A stretch of 64,000 nucleotides of DNA from Micromonospora thermarum (GTDB lineage Bacteria; Actinomycetota; Actinomycetes; Mycobacteriales; Micromonosporaceae): assembly GCF_012034245.1 (NCBI RefSeq), contig NZ_JAATEO010000005.1:186001-250000 (forward strand). Reading direction: 5' to 3'. Position 1 is the first letter of the stretch. The number at the start of each line of letters is the position of its first letter. A model generated the notes under the pieces. The model saw only the letters and a list, made by a program, of their open reading frames with translations. It did no database searches and was not told where the DNA came from. Of this stretch, positions 47,933 to 57,751 are shown in pieces. The position numbers were made by a program, and so were the translations under genes.

Positions 47933-49531
47933 ATGGGTGGAGAGCAGGTTCCGCAGCGGGTCGACGTCGTGGTCGTCGGGGCGGGGCACAACGGGCTGGT
48001 GTCGGCGATCCTGCTGGCACGTGCGGGGCTGGACGTGCTGGTGCTGGAGGCGGCCGACGTCATCGGTGGGGCGACCCGCACCGAGGCGCCGTTCCCGAAG
48101 GTTCCGGGGCTACGGCACTCCACGGGGTCGTACCTGCTCGGGCTGATGCCACCGGAGCTGCTCGCCACGCTCGACGTCCGCATCCCCGTGCTGCGCCGCG
48201 ACCCGCACTACTTCCTGCCCACGCCGGGCGGGCTCGGCTCGCCGTACCTGCTCTTCGGCAGCGACACCGCCGCGACGCGCAAGCAGCTCGCGGAACTCTT
48301 CTCCCCCGCCGACGTGGCCGCCGACGACGCGCTCCAGGCCGAGCTGGCCGCGCTCCGCGAGGACCTGGCACCGGCCTGGCTGGCCGAACCGCTGCCGGTG
48401 GAGGAGACCGCCGAGCGGTACGTGCGGCCGGCGCTGCGGCAGGTCTTCGTCGACCTGGTCCGCGGGTCGGTCGCCGACCACCTGGCCCGCTTCGAGTTCC
48501 GCTCCGAGCTGCTGGTCAGCATGTACGCGGTGACCGACGGCCTGTCCGGCCTCAACGCCGGCCCCGACGACCCCGGCACCGGGCACAACTTCCTGGTGCA
48601 CAACATGTGCCGGCTGCCCGGCTCGGACGGCACGTGGATGATCGCCGAGGGCGGCATGGGCACCGTCTCGCGGACCTTCGCCGACGCCGCCCGCGCGGCC
48701 GGCGCGACGATCCTCGCCGGTACGCCGGTCACCGCCATCACCCTCGACGGGGGTGCCGCGTCCGGTGTGGTGCTCGCCGACGGACGGGAGGTGGCCGCGT
48801 CGGTGGTGCTGGGGGCCTGTGACCCGTACCGGCTGATGGACCTGCTGCCCGACGGCGCGCTCCCGGCGCCCCTCACCGAGCGGATGGCGGCGGTCCGCCG
48901 CCCCGGCACCACGCTGAAGCTCAACCTGGCGCTGACCGGGCTGCCGCGCTTCTCCTGCCTGCCGGCCGACGCGCCGAGCCCCTTCGGGTCGACGATCCAC
49001 CTGCTGCCCGGCTCGGCGTCGCTGTGCGGGGAAGGGGGCGAGTCGCCGATGGCCGCGCTGCGGGCGATGTGGGCCGACGTCCAGGCCGGGCGCCTCCCGG
49101 AGGAGCCGACGATCGAGTGGTACCTGCACACCACCGTGGACCCGTCGCTGTCAAACGCGGCCGGGCACCACTCGTCGGCGCTGTTCGTGCAGTCGGTGCC
49201 GTACGAGCTGGCCGGCACCACCTGGGACGAGGCGCTGCCCGGGTACGTGGAGAAGCTCGTCGCGATCTGCGAACGGTACGCCCCGGGCGCCGGTGACCTG
49301 ATCGCCGACGCGGTGCCCCTGCCCCCGCCCGGTATCGAGGCGCACTTCGGCATCACCGGCGGGCACATCCACCACGTCGACAACACCGCCTCGTTCACCG
49401 ACCGGATGCCGTACGCGACCGGGGTCGACGGCGTGTACGCGGGCAGCGCCGGCTGCCACCCGGCCGGCAGCGTCATCGGCGCCGCCGGCCACAACGCCGC
49501 CCGGCGGATCCTCGCCGACCTAGGCCGCTGA
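47933..49531 (+). CDS. FAD-dependent oxidoreductase, CrtI/PYROXD2-like
   Basis: 532 residues. FAD-binding VVVGAGHNGLVSAILLARAG and EAADVIGGATRTEAPFP, and the C-terminal phytoene-desaturase-type motif TGVDGVYAGSAGCHPAGSV with GAAGHNAARRIL. No carotenoid genes are nearby, so the CrtI-like name is family-level only. ATG 47933 has AAGGTG about six bases upstream; GTG 47924 is less likely. The end overlaps the convergent TMEM175-type gene by 12 bases. Confidence 0.9.
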   Translation: MGGEQVPQRVDVVVVGAGHNGLVSAILLARAGLDVLVLEAADVIGGATRTEAPFPKVPGLRHSTGSYLLGLMPPELLATLDVRIPVLRRDPHYFLPTPGGLGSPYLLFGSDTAATRKQLAELFSPADVAADDALQAELAALREDLAPAWLAEPLPVEETAERYVRPALRQVFVDLVRGSVADHLARFEFRSELLVSMYAVTDGLSGLNAGPDDPGTGHNFLVHNMCRLPGSDGTWMIAEGGMGTVSRTFADAARAAGATILAGTPVTAITLDGGAASGVVLADGREVAASVVLGACDPYRLMDLLPDGALPAPLTERMAAVRRPGTTLKLNLALTGLPRFSCLPADAPSPFGSTIHLLPGSASLCGEGGESPMAALRAMWADVQAGRLPEEPTIEWYLHTTVDPSLSNAAGHHSSALFVQSVPYELAGTTWDEALPGYVEKLVAICERYAPGAGDLIADAVPLPPPGIEAHFGITGGHIHHVDNTASFTDRMPYATGVDGVYAGSAGCHPAGSVIGAAGHNAARRILADLGR

Positions 49532-50233
49532 CCCCTTCTCCGGCTGGGCGGCGGCCCGAGGGTCCTCACCCGGGCCCTTGACGAGGAAGAAGCCGACGAT
49601 CACGAGGTAGAGGAAAAGGCTGAGGATCGGGTCGACGAAGACGACCGCGAAGGCGACCACGAAGAGCAGTGGGCGCAGCCGCATCCGCCATGCGAGCGTC
49701 CGGGCCAGCCGGGGATCCAGGTCGGCGTGGAGCAGCCGCCGACGGCGGGCCCACCACCAGCTCAGGTTGAAGAAGATCCCCTCACCGAGCAGGGTGCCGA
49801 CGTAGAGGGCGGCGGTCAGCCGTTGCTCGGTCGCGTCGCTGCGCAGGTTGTCCGACAGCAGGTCGGCGGTGAACGGGATCGCGGCCACGAAGAGCAGCAG
49901 GAGCAGGTTGAACACCATGAGCGTGTGGTCGACCCGGACCACGTATCGCCACAGGTTGTGATGGGCCAGCCAGATCTGGCCGGAGATCACGAAGGTGATC
50001 ACGTACGCCAGGTAGGACGGCCAGGCCTGGACGAGCGCCTCGGGAAGCTCCCTCCCACCCGCCCGGGCCGGGCCGTTCTGGAGCAGCTCCACGGCCATCA
50101 CCGTCAGGACGACCGCGAAGACGCCGTCGCTGAACGACTCCACCCGGGAGCGGTCCCGCGCCGTCTCACCAGGCCGCGGGTTCCCTCCGGGCCCGGACCG
50201 CTTCGAAGGCACCACACGTGCATGGTCGCCCAC
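49520..50233 (-). CDS. TMEM175-family (DUF1211) membrane protein
   Basis: 237 residues. The defining RVESFSDGVFAVVLTVMAVE motif begins near residue 30, followed by six helices (WPSYLAYVITFVISGQIWLA, HHNLWRYVVRVDHTLMVFNL). TMEM175 proteins are potassium channels in animals and bacteria. The GTG at 50233 is uncertain, because a downstream GTG would remove only the hydrophilic head. Confidence 0.88.
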   Translation of the reverse strand: MGDHARVVPSKRSGPGGNPRPGETARDRSRVESFSDGVFAVVLTVMAVELLQNGPARAGGRELPEALVQAWPSYLAYVITFVISGQIWLAHHNLWRYVVRVDHTLMVFNLLLLLFVAAIPFTADLLSDNLRSDATEQRLTAALYVGTLLGEGIFFNLSWWWARRRRLLHADLDPRLARTLAWRMRLRPLLFVVAFAVVFVDPILSLFLYLVIVGFFLVKGPGEDPRAAAQPEKGSAA

Positions 50234-50251
50234 CGGGGCGGACCATGTGGG

Positions 50252-51832
50252 TCAGGTGAGGCTTTCGCCGGCCGGGGCGGGGGCCTGCTCGTCGACGCGG
50301 TGCGCGCGGATCTTGTGCCCCACACTGGTCAGGCAACGGCCGCTCGACAGGTCGAAGCGCCACCCGTGCAGCTGGCAGGTGAGCTGGTCGCCCTCGACCA
50401 CGCCGAAGCGGCTCAGGTCGGCCTTCAGGTGCGGGCAGCGGCGCTGCACCACCCAGTCGCCGATCGTGATGTCCTCCGCGTCGACGGCCCGCTCGTGCTC
50501 GTCGTACCAGCCCTCGGAGTACTGCAGCCGCTCCTCGGACAGGCACTTGAAGAAGGAGTAGACGAACTCGTTGTACTGGCCGATGCGCGCCGCCGAGAAC
50601 CGGCACGACAGGAACAGGGAGTTGACCCAGTCCACCTCGCCGATGTGCAGCAGGTGCTCGATCAGCGCCCGCTCGGTGCGGAAGCGGTAGCGCACCTTCT
50701 CGTCCGCGTACGGCCGCACCTGCTTGCCCGGGAAGTCCACCACGATCGACTCGACGCTCTCGCCGTCGTAGCCGACCAGGTCGAAGCGGACCGGGCCGCC
50801 GACCCCCTTGGCGATGTAGATCGACTCGTCCAGCAGCGGCTCGATGCGGCGCTGCATCTCCTTGAGGACGTCGATCTCCGGGTGCCGCCAAGACGCCTTC
50901 TCCGCCTCGATGATCGGGCGCTTGCGCTCCCGCATCTCCTCCAGGTGGGCCACCTTGTTCGCGAAGAACTCCTCGACCGGCACCGGGTGGCTGGTCTCGC
51001 AGGTCTCGGTGGTGACCTCGGCGACGCTGCCAGGCAGCAGCACGACGGCGTTGGTCCCGCCGACCTTCGCGTACTCGGAGAGGAAGACCGACTGGTCGGG
51101 GAAGATGTTGCCCTCGTCGCCGTGGATGTCGTTGAACTGCCACAGCGCGTCGTCCAGGAAGCACGGCGGGCCGGCGATCGGGAAGACGTGGTCGGCCTTC
51201 AGGTCGTCGATGTACCGCCAGGTGCGGTCGAACTGCCGGTCCCGCTTCTGCTTGCCGAACGCGGTCTTCGCCGCCTGCGGCAGCTCGTAGACCATCGGGT
51301 ACCAGATCGCGCCGGAGAACTGGAGCATGTGCGCGTGCACGTGGCCCAGCTCGGCGAAGAGGCTGAGGTCGGTCGGGCGGGCGTCGTTCTGGTTGAGCAG
51401 CCGCACGCCGTCGTACTCCACCCACAGGGACGAGTCGCCGATCGGGCCGTCGGTCGGGCTGGTCAGCGCCTGGATCATCACCTTGAGGCCGCCGTCCAGC
51501 TCGACGACCTCCTCGTTCGGGGCCTTCAGGAAGTGCGTGAAGCCCAGCTCCCGCAGCTCGTCCTCCATCTCCGAGGTGGGGAAGGCGGGCAGCAGGACGG
51601 TGGCCTTCTTCGACACGTACCGCTTGAGGTGGGCGGCGTCGAAGTGGTCCCGGTGCAGGTGCGAGACGTAGAGGTAGTCGACGTCGCCCAGCGTGTCCCA
51701 GTCGAGCTGGGAGTTGTCGGGGAACGGGAACCACGAGGCGAAGTACGCCGGGTTGACCCACGGGTCGCACAGGATGCTGCCCGCGGGGGTGTCGATCCGC
51801 ATGCTCGCGTGCCCGGTACCGGTCACTCGCAC
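50252..51832 (-). CDS. MBL-fold / Rieske [2Fe-2S] fusion protein
   Basis: 526 residues. An N-terminal metallo-beta-lactamase-like domain carries HLHRDHFDAAH with further His/Asp (WVEYDGVRLLNQND, HAHMLQFSGAIWYP). The C-terminus has a Rieske domain (~425-500) with RRCPHLKADLSRFG and LTCQLHGWRFDL (CxH...CxxH). CMP-sialic acid hydroxylase also combines a Rieske and an MBL-like domain, in the opposite order. GTG 51832 has GAGGGGG seven bases upstream. Substrate unknown. Confidence 0.85.
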   Translation of the reverse strand: MRVTGTGHASMRIDTPAGSILCDPWVNPAYFASWFPFPDNSQLDWDTLGDVDYLYVSHLHRDHFDAAHLKRYVSKKATVLLPAFPTSEMEDELRELGFTHFLKAPNEEVVELDGGLKVMIQALTSPTDGPIGDSSLWVEYDGVRLLNQNDARPTDLSLFAELGHVHAHMLQFSGAIWYPMVYELPQAAKTAFGKQKRDRQFDRTWRYIDDLKADHVFPIAGPPCFLDDALWQFNDIHGDEGNIFPDQSVFLSEYAKVGGTNAVVLLPGSVAEVTTETCETSHPVPVEEFFANKVAHLEEMRERKRPIIEAEKASWRHPEIDVLKEMQRRIEPLLDESIYIAKGVGGPVRFDLVGYDGESVESIVVDFPGKQVRPYADEKVRYRFRTERALIEHLLHIGEVDWVNSLFLSCRFSAARIGQYNEFVYSFFKCLSEERLQYSEGWYDEHERAVDAEDITIGDWVVQRRCPHLKADLSRFGVVEGDQLTCQLHGWRFDLSSGRCLTSVGHKIRAHRVDEQAPAPAGESLT

Positions 51833-51944
51833 CGCAGTTCCCCCTCAGAACGACAAACAAGGTGTACGCGGAAACGCTACCGGAGCCGCTCCGACCGCCG
51901 CCCGGCGACGCCGGGAGTACGGCGAGGATGCGCCTCGGGGCAGC

Positions 51945-52811
51945 TCAGGCCCCGGTCGGCGCCGCCCAGGAGCGCCGGTCGGGTGCGGCCGCACGCCAGC
52001 CGTCGAGCAGCCCGGGGATCTCGTCCGGGGGCGCGGCGACGCTCACCCACTGCTCCCCGTGCACCGCGTGGTTGGGATCGGCGGCCACGCTGCCCTCGCT
52101 GCAGCACGCGCAGAGCGCCCGTACCCCGCTGGCCGGCTCGGCCCCGTAGTCGCGCTCGGCGAAGGCCGCCACCAGGGCGTGCACGTCGTCGACCGTGGCG
52201 GCCACGACGCGGACGCTGCTCGTGGGCAGCGTCGACTCGCGCCACAGCAGCAGCTCGTCGAAGACGGGGAAGGTCTGCCCGTCGACCTGGCGCTCGCCGT
52301 TCGGCGCGCCGTCGTGCACGACGATCTCCCCGAACCGGCGGCCCGACTCCGGGGTGGGCACGCTGAGCACCTTCGCCCGGGTCGGGCAGAGCCGGCGGGC
52401 CCAGACCACCTCGGCCCGGCCGCCCGGGTCGAGCCGGATCGGCGCGACTCCGAAGTCCTCGACGATCTCGCCCGTGCCGTCGGGCAGCGTGAGCCCGTAC
52501 CCCCGCCACGCGTCCCGCGCGGTGGCCCAGTCACCCATGATCGTCGCCGCGATGCCGAGGTTCCAGTACGCCGGGTCCTCGGTGCCGCGCTCGGCCCGGG
52601 CCGCCGCCTCACGACCCAGCTCGTACGCCTTCGCCCAGTTCCGGAGGAACTTGTGGGCCAGCGCGGCGTTGTACCACCACGCCTCGGCGGCCGGGATGTC
52701 CGGGTACCGCCGCACGAGGCGCTCCCACAACTCCGCGGCGACCGGCCAGTCCTGTGCCTCCCAGGCCTGCCGGGCCCGCTCGTACAGTTCCCGGTCGTCC
52801 TCGCGCGTCAT
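51945..52811 (-). CDS. TPR-like hypothetical protein
   Basis: 288 residues. The N-terminal ~110 residues form TPR-like helix pairs (LYERARQAWEAQDWPVAAEL, AWWYNAALAHKFLRNWAKA, AYWNLGIAATIMGDWATAR). The rest is a mixed alpha/beta domain with paired Cys (ALCACCSEGS). ATG 52811 was chosen over an earlier start at 52823. No function can be assigned; a similar domain pairing occurs in immunity-like proteins, but this is weak. Confidence 0.75.
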   Translation of the reverse strand: MTREDDRELYERARQAWEAQDWPVAAELWERLVRRYPDIPAAEAWWYNAALAHKFLRNWAKAYELGREAAARAERGTEDPAYWNLGIAATIMGDWATARDAWRGYGLTLPDGTGEIVEDFGVAPIRLDPGGRAEVVWARRLCPTRAKVLSVPTPESGRRFGEIVVHDGAPNGERQVDGQTFPVFDELLLWRESTLPTSSVRVVAATVDDVHALVAAFAERDYGAEPASGVRALCACCSEGSVAADPNHAVHGEQWVSVAAPPDEIPGLLDGWRAAAPDRRSWAAPTGA

Positions 52812-52901
52812 GCGCCCCCCCATCAGGTCGGACCCAGCGCCGGGCCCGGCACGGGGCGTGCCAGACTAACCGGAGATCCGATCGCGAGGGAAGGACCGAC
52901 A

Positions 52902-53123
52902 GTGGCAGGAAGCGAGCCGGTTACCGCTCCGGACCAGCACAAGCCGGGGCACCGCAAGTCCGGGCGGATCGGCGCGGTGGTCGTCGCGCTGGCGCTGCTG
53001 GCGATGCTCTGCGGCAACCACGAGGGCAGGGTCGAGGATCTCTGGCTCGTCGGCCTCGCCGTCCTGCTGCTGGCCATCGTCATCGGCGATGCCGTGCTGC
53101 GGCGCAACGGGCTGCGGTCGTAG
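52902..53123 (+). CDS. DUF2631 small membrane protein
   Basis: 73 residues. Starts VAGSEPVTAPDQHKPGHRKS, then two helices (IGAVVVALALLAMLCGN and LWLVGLAVLLLAIVIGDAVL), ending in RRNGLRS. This is the actinobacterial DUF2631 pattern, usually found near rlmN/cdsA as here. The GTG at 52902 has GGAAGGA about eight bases upstream. A terminator hairpin follows. Confidence 0.88.
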   Translation: MAGSEPVTAPDQHKPGHRKSGRIGAVVVALALLAMLCGNHEGRVEDLWLVGLAVLLLAIVIGDAVLRRNGLRS

Positions 53124-53152
53124 ACCCGGCGCCCGCGCCGGGGGGACACGCG

Positions 53153-53188
53153 CGAAGGGCCCGCTCCCGGTCGGGAGCGGGCCCTTCG
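53153..53188. terminator. Bidirectional hairpin terminator
   Basis: Perfect 17-bp stem (CGAAGGGCCCGCTCCCG and complement) with a two-base loop, between convergent DUF2631 and DivIVA-like genes. It serves both strands. Confidence 0.8.
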
Positions 53189-53198
53189 GCGTACGCGG

Positions 53199-54251
53199 TC
53201 AGCGACCGAGCAGGATGTCCTGCACGTCCTTGAGGGCGGCGTCGACCTCCGCCTCGAAGTAGCCGCCCTGCACGAGACCGAAGCGCAGGGTGTCCAGGTC
53301 GCGGGGATTCACCGGCATCGGGTTCCGCCCCTGCATCCCGCCGAGCAGGCTCTCGAAGAACCGGTCCACCTGGTCCGGGTCGTACCCGCTGCCGAAGCGG
53401 CGCACCTGGAAGCTGCGGCGGATCTGGTCGACCCGGTACAGGTCGCTGCCGGGCGGGCCGGCCATCGGCGGGCCGGCCACCGCGGGCGGGCCGGGGACCG
53501 CCGGCGGGCCTGCCATCGGGCCACCGAAGCCCGGCTGCGGCTGCGCGGGCGGGCCACCCATGCCACGGCCGCGGTCCGGCATGCGGATCTCGGCGGTCAT
53601 GTCGGTGCGCCCGTGCCGGCCGGCCTCGAAGCCGTCGAAGCGCTGCTCGTCGCCGTAGCCACCCGGACCGGGATCCGGGCCGTAGCCGCCGGGTCCGGAG
53701 TCCGGGCCGTAGCCACCCGGCCCGGAGGGCAGGCCGCGGGGCGGCGCGCCGTGGCCCATCGGGGCACCCGGGCCACCGCGAGGCGGCTCGTAGCCGCCGC
53801 GGGGCGCGTCGTAGCCGCCGGCGAAGGCGCCGGTGGGCTCGTCGTACCGGCCGTAGCGGTCGGGCGGGCCGGGCTGTGCGGGCATGACCCGGGGCGGCAT
53901 CGGCTGCGGGACCGGGGACATGCCGCGCTCGTCGCGCATCGGTGGGCCCATGCGCTCCGGCGGGCCGAGCCGGTCGGCCATGCGGGGGTCGCGGCCGGAC
54001 AGGCCGCCACGCTCCTCGAGCTCGGCGAGTTGCCGCTCGACCCGGTCGAGGTGCAGGTCGACCTGCCACTCGTCGTAGCCGTTGAACCGGACCCGGAAGA
54101 CGACGTCGTGGACCTCCTGCGAGGACACGGGCGCGCCGACCGGCTGCCCGGCCAGCGTGGCCTCGACGCGGTCGAGGAAGGCGTCCACCTCGTCGACCTT
54201 GTATCCCCGGCGCAGCGCCTTGCGCCGGAAACGCTGACCCTGACTCGCCAC
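53199..54251 (-). CDS. DivIVA-domain protein with duplicated prefix motif
   Basis: 350 residues. Two DivIVA-prefix-like segments, FRRKALRRGYKVDEVDAFLD at the start and FQVRRFGSGYDPDQVDRFFE near residue 285, flank a ~180-residue Gly/Pro/Arg/Met-rich linker (PGGYGPDSGPGGYGPDPGPG). DivIVA proteins mark curved membrane at poles and septa. A short coiled-coil-like run (QVDLHLDRVERQLAELEERG) follows the first motif. It lies beside the rlmN-cdsA-frr block. Confidence 0.88.
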   Translation of the reverse strand: MASQGQRFRRKALRRGYKVDEVDAFLDRVEATLAGQPVGAPVSSQEVHDVVFRVRFNGYDEWQVDLHLDRVERQLAELEERGGLSGRDPRMADRLGPPERMGPPMRDERGMSPVPQPMPPRVMPAQPGPPDRYGRYDEPTGAFAGGYDAPRGGYEPPRGGPGAPMGHGAPPRGLPSGPGGYGPDSGPGGYGPDPGPGGYGDEQRFDGFEAGRHGRTDMTAEIRMPDRGRGMGGPPAQPQPGFGGPMAGPPAVPGPPAVAGPPMAGPPGSDLYRVDQIRRSFQVRRFGSGYDPDQVDRFFESLLGGMQGRNPMPVNPRDLDTLRFGLVQGGYFEAEVDAALKDVQDILLGR

Positions 54252-54282
54252 TATGTCTCCTGGTCTCGTTCGCTACGCCCGG

Positions 54283-55428
54283 TCACGGTGTCTCCCCGGT
54301 CCCAACGGTCTCACTGCCCTCCGCGGCGGCGAGTTGACCACACGCCCCGTCGATCTCGCGACCCCGGGTGTCCCGCACCGTCGTGGACACTCCGGCGTCG
54401 CGCAACCGCCGGACGAACTCCCGCTCCACCGGCTTCGGGCTCGCATCCCAGCGGCTGCCCGGAGTGGGGTTGAGCGGGATCAGGTTCACGTGGGCCAACT
54501 TGCCGGCCAGCAGCCGCCCGAGCAGATCGGCTCTCCACGGCTGGTCGTTCACGTCCTTGATCATCGCGTATTCGATCGACACGCGACGTCCCGTGCGGGC
54601 CGCGTACTCCCAGGCCGCCTCCAGCACCTCGGACACCTTCCAGCGCTGGTTCACGGGCACGAGTTCGTCGCGCAGCTCATCATCGGGGGCGTGCAGCGAC
54701 AAAGCAAGGGTCACTGAGAGGTCTTCGCTGGCCAGTCGGCGGATGGCCGGCACCAGCCCGACCGTGGAAACGGTGATGTGCCGCTGGGAGAGCCCCAGCC
54801 CCTCCGGGGCGGGGGCGACCAGCCGCCGGATCGCGGCCACGACCCGGTTGTAGTTGGCCAGCGGCTCGCCCATCCCCATGAACACCACGTGCGACAGCCG
54901 CGGCGGGGACCCGGCGACCGCACCGGAGGCGGCCACGCCCGCCAGGTAGACCGCCTGGTCGACGATCTCGGCGGTGGAGAGGTTGCGGGTCAGCCCGGCC
55001 TGGCCGGTCGCGCAGAACGGGCACGCCATCCCGCAGCCGGCCTGGCTGGAGATGCAGACCGTGACCCGGTCCGGGTAGCCCATGAGCACGCTCTCGACCA
55101 GCGAACCGTCGTGCAGCCGCCAGAGCGCCTTGCGGGTCGCGCCGTCGTCGCACGCCAGCTCCCGCACCGGCGTCAGCAGCGTGGGCAGCAACCGCTCCGC
55201 CAGCTTGTCGCGGGTCGCGGCCGGCAGGTCGGTCATCTGCCGCGGGTCGCGCACCAGGCGCCCGAAGTAGTGGGTGGAGACCTGCCGCGCCCGGAACCGG
55301 GGCTCCCCCAGCTCGGCCACCAGCGCCTGGCGGCCGGCGAGGTCGAGATCGGCGAGGTGCTGCGGGGGCATCGCCGCCCGGCGTGCGGGGGCGTCGAGGT
55401 TGACCGGGGTCAGGGGCAGGCTCGTCAT
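54283..55428 (-). CDS. rlmN: Dual-specificity rRNA/tRNA A2503/A37 methyltransferase RlmN
   Basis: 381 residues. Radical-SAM enzyme making 2-methyladenosine. CxxxCxxC cluster motif in [46 protein letters not shown], and the second catalytic Cys in IDGACGQLA near the C-terminus. It is in the conserved position after cdsA. Confidence 0.95.
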   Translation of the reverse strand: MTSLPLTPVNLDAPARRAAMPPQHLADLDLAGRQALVAELGEPRFRARQVSTHYFGRLVRDPRQMTDLPAATRDKLAERLLPTLLTPVRELACDDGATRKALWRLHDGSLVESVLMGYPDRVTVCISSQAGCGMACPFCATGQAGLTRNLSTAEIVDQAVYLAGVAASGAVAGSPPRLSHVVFMGMGEPLANYNRVVAAIRRLVAPAPEGLGLSQRHITVSTVGLVPAIRRLASEDLSVTLALSLHAPDDELRDELVPVNQRWKVSEVLEAAWEYAARTGRRVSIEYAMIKDVNDQPWRADLLGRLLAGKLAHVNLIPLNPTPGSRWDASPKPVEREFVRRLRDAGVSTTVRDTRGREIDGACGQLAAAEGSETVGTGETP

Positions 55429-55532
55429 GGCGCGTCCAGTCTGTCACGCCCGGCGCGGGACGCACCCGTCCGGAGGTGCCGAATCGAGCCGGACCGCACG
55501 GACGGAAGCACCTGCGGAGGGTGATTCACGAC

Positions 55533-56840
55533 TCAACCCGCCATCGGAACGAGGACCGCCAGCAGCAGGTACGCCGTCGGGACGGCGAAGAGGATCGAGT
55601 CGAGCCGGTCCATCAGGCCGCCGTGCCCCGGCAACAGGTTGCTCATGTCCTTCACACCGAGGTCACGTTTGACCATGGACTCGGCCAGGTCGCCGAGCAC
55701 GGCCGCGGCGGAGACCGCCACCCCGAACAGGGCACCCCACCAGGGCCGGACGTCGAAGAGCAGCCAGAGCAGCACGGCGCTGCCGAGCGCCGCCGCGCCG
55801 ACCGACCCGGCCAGGCCCTCCCAGGACTTCTTGGGGCTGATCGTGGGGGCCATCGGGTGCTTGCCGAAGTTGGCGCCGGCCGCGTACCCACCCGTGTCGG
55901 AGAGCACCACGGCGACCAGGGTCACCAGCACCCGCAGGTAGCCGTCGTCGGGCGCCGCGGCCAGCAGCGCCGCGAAACCACCGAGGAACGGCACGTAGAC
56001 CGCGATGAGCGTGGCGGCGGTGACGTCCCGCCGGAACCCGGCCGGCCCGTCCCCGAGGCGCCACACCACCGAGCCCAGGACGGTGACGGCCAGGCCGAGG
56101 GTCAACGCGTCAGGGCCAGCGAACCAGGCCAGCCCCACGGTGAGCACGCCGCCGGCGATCAGCGGAACCAGCGGGGGGTTCGCGTCGGCCCGGCCGGCCG
56201 CCCGGGCCATCTCCCAGCTGCCGATCGCCACCGCGCCGGCGACGACCAGCAGGAACGCCGGCGGGTAGAGGAACAGCGGCACGAGGATGAGCGCGCCGAG
56301 GGCGACGCCCACCCCGATGGCCGCGGGCAGGTTGCGGCCGGCCTTGCCCGACGACGTCGGCGGGGCCCCGGACCCACCGGCCCGGCGGCGGCCCGGCTGG
56401 CGCCGGCCCGGCGGCTCCGACGCGGCCGGCGCCGGCTCGTCCCGGACCGGCGTGAGCTGCGTGGTGGGGTACTCCGACATCGGAGGCGCTTCGTCCCGGA
56501 CCGGTTCCAGCTGCGCGGTCGGGTACTCCGGATCGTCCCCGACGGGACCGTGGCGGCCGTTGCGGCCGTTCACCGGGCCCGGCCGGCCCCCGTACGCCGG
56601 GTCACCCGGGCCCGAAGGCTTCCGGAACGGGCGGGCGGGGCCGCGATCGTCGTACCCGGGGTACGCCCCGCCGGGATCGGCCGGCGGGCGGGTGCGCGGG
56701 TCGGCGTGGAGATGGGGAGCGACCGCGGGCCTCCGCACCCAGGGGCCGGGCTCGACGTCGTGGTCGGGCCAGGGCAGGGGCCGGTCCGGCCGGTCCCAGC
56801 CACGGGGGTCGGCGCTGCCGTAGGGGTCGACGGGGGACAT
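55533..56840 (-). CDS. cdsA: Phosphatidate cytidylyltransferase CdsA
   Basis: 435 residues. Makes CDP-diacylglycerol. The last ~270 residues form eight helices ending in the CDP-alcohol signature (AESMVKRDLGVKDMSNLLPG then GHGGLMDRLDSI). The first ~160 residues are a Pro/Arg-rich cytoplasmic extension typical of actinobacteria. ATG 56840 was chosen though no strong ribosome site is seen; GTG 56843 is an alternative. It lies downstream of frr. Confidence 0.93.
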   Translation of the reverse strand: MSPVDPYGSADPRGWDRPDRPLPWPDHDVEPGPWVRRPAVAPHLHADPRTRPPADPGGAYPGYDDRGPARPFRKPSGPGDPAYGGRPGPVNGRNGRHGPVGDDPEYPTAQLEPVRDEAPPMSEYPTTQLTPVRDEPAPAASEPPGRRQPGRRRAGGSGAPPTSSGKAGRNLPAAIGVGVALGALILVPLFLYPPAFLLVVAGAVAIGSWEMARAAGRADANPPLVPLIAGGVLTVGLAWFAGPDALTLGLAVTVLGSVVWRLGDGPAGFRRDVTAATLIAVYVPFLGGFAALLAAAPDDGYLRVLVTLVAVVLSDTGGYAAGANFGKHPMAPTISPKKSWEGLAGSVGAAALGSAVLLWLLFDVRPWWGALFGVAVSAAAVLGDLAESMVKRDLGVKDMSNLLPGHGGLMDRLDSILFAVPTAYLLLAVLVPMAG

Positions 56841-57058
56841 CACGCACCGCGCGGACGTGGCACGAGACCGACGACCAGACGCACAACCACAACCATCCCC
56901 TACCCGAGTGCCTATCCCCTTCGGTTGACCGGCACGTCGGCCGGCCGATCCCCGCCGTTCACCGCACGGTGGCCCGGGAATCGTGCCGAGCCTACTGCAC
57001 CCATCGCCGGGGCACTCGGGACCGCTGCCGGCGGCCGCCCGGCCGGGCGGAAACAGTC

Positions 57059-57105
57059 GTGGCACCGGCGTGCAGCCGCCCACGAGGGGCGCGCGCCGGT
57101 GCCAC
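57059..57105 (-). terminator. Hairpin after frr
   Basis: 12-bp stem (GTGGCACCGGCG / CGCCGGTGCCAC) with a 23-base loop, starting about 20 bases past the frr stop on the minus strand. It may separate the pyrH-frr transcript from cdsA, which lies about 220 bases further on. Confidence 0.55.
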
Positions 57106-57126
57106 GTCGCGGTCGGGCCGCCGGGG

Positions 57127-57684
57127 TCAGACCTCCAGCAGCTCGGCTTCCTTGTGCTTGACCAGCTCGTCGACGGTCGCGACGAAGCGCTGGGTCAGGT
57201 CGTCCAGCTCCTTCTCGGCGCGACGGCCCTCGTCCTCGCCGACCTCGCCGTCCTTGACCAGCCGGTCCAGCTCCTCCTTGGCCTTGCGGCGGATGTTGCG
57301 GACGGCGACCTTGGCCTCCTCGCCCTTGTGCCGGGCCACCTTGATCATCTCGCGGCGGCGCTCCTCGGTCATCTGCGGGAGCAGGATGCGCAGCTGGTTG
57401 CCCTCGTTGTTCGGGTTCACGCCGAGGTCGGAGTCGCGGATCGCCTTCTCCATGGCGTTGATCTGCGAGTTGTCGTACGGCTTGATGATGACCATCCGCG
57501 GCTCGGGCACGCCGATGGACGCCATCTGCGGCAGCGGGGTCGGGCTGCCGTAGTAGTCGATGATGATCTTGGAGAACATGGCGGCGTTGGCGCGGCCGGT
57601 ACGGATAGCGCCGAACTCCTCCTTGGCGTGCTCGATGGCACGCTCCATCTTCTCCTCGGCCTCGAGGAGGGTGTCGTCGATCAC
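57127..57684 (-). CDS. frr: Ribosome recycling factor
   Basis: 185 residues, the usual length. [59 protein letters not shown] and a C-terminal helix. It splits post-termination ribosomes together with EF-G. It lies 67 bases after pyrH. Confidence 0.96.
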   Translation of the reverse strand: MIDDTLLEAEEKMERAIEHAKEEFGAIRTGRANAAMFSKIIIDYYGSPTPLPQMASIGVPEPRMVIIKPYDNSQINAMEKAIRDSDLGVNPNNEGNQLRILLPQMTEERRREMIKVARHKGEEAKVAVRNIRRKAKEELDRLVKDGEVGEDEGRRAEKELDDLTQRFVATVDELVKHKEAELLEV

Positions 57685-57751
57685 CGGTCTCCTCGCCTCC
57701 TTCTGTGCTCGTCGTGGCTGGTCGTGTCGGAGGACCGCTGAGCTCGGCCGC

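Noticed and set aside
47933..49531. Carotenoid biosynthesis cluster
   Set aside because: The CrtI-like oxidoreductase has no phytoene synthase or cyclase neighbour and resembles the PYROXD2-type group.
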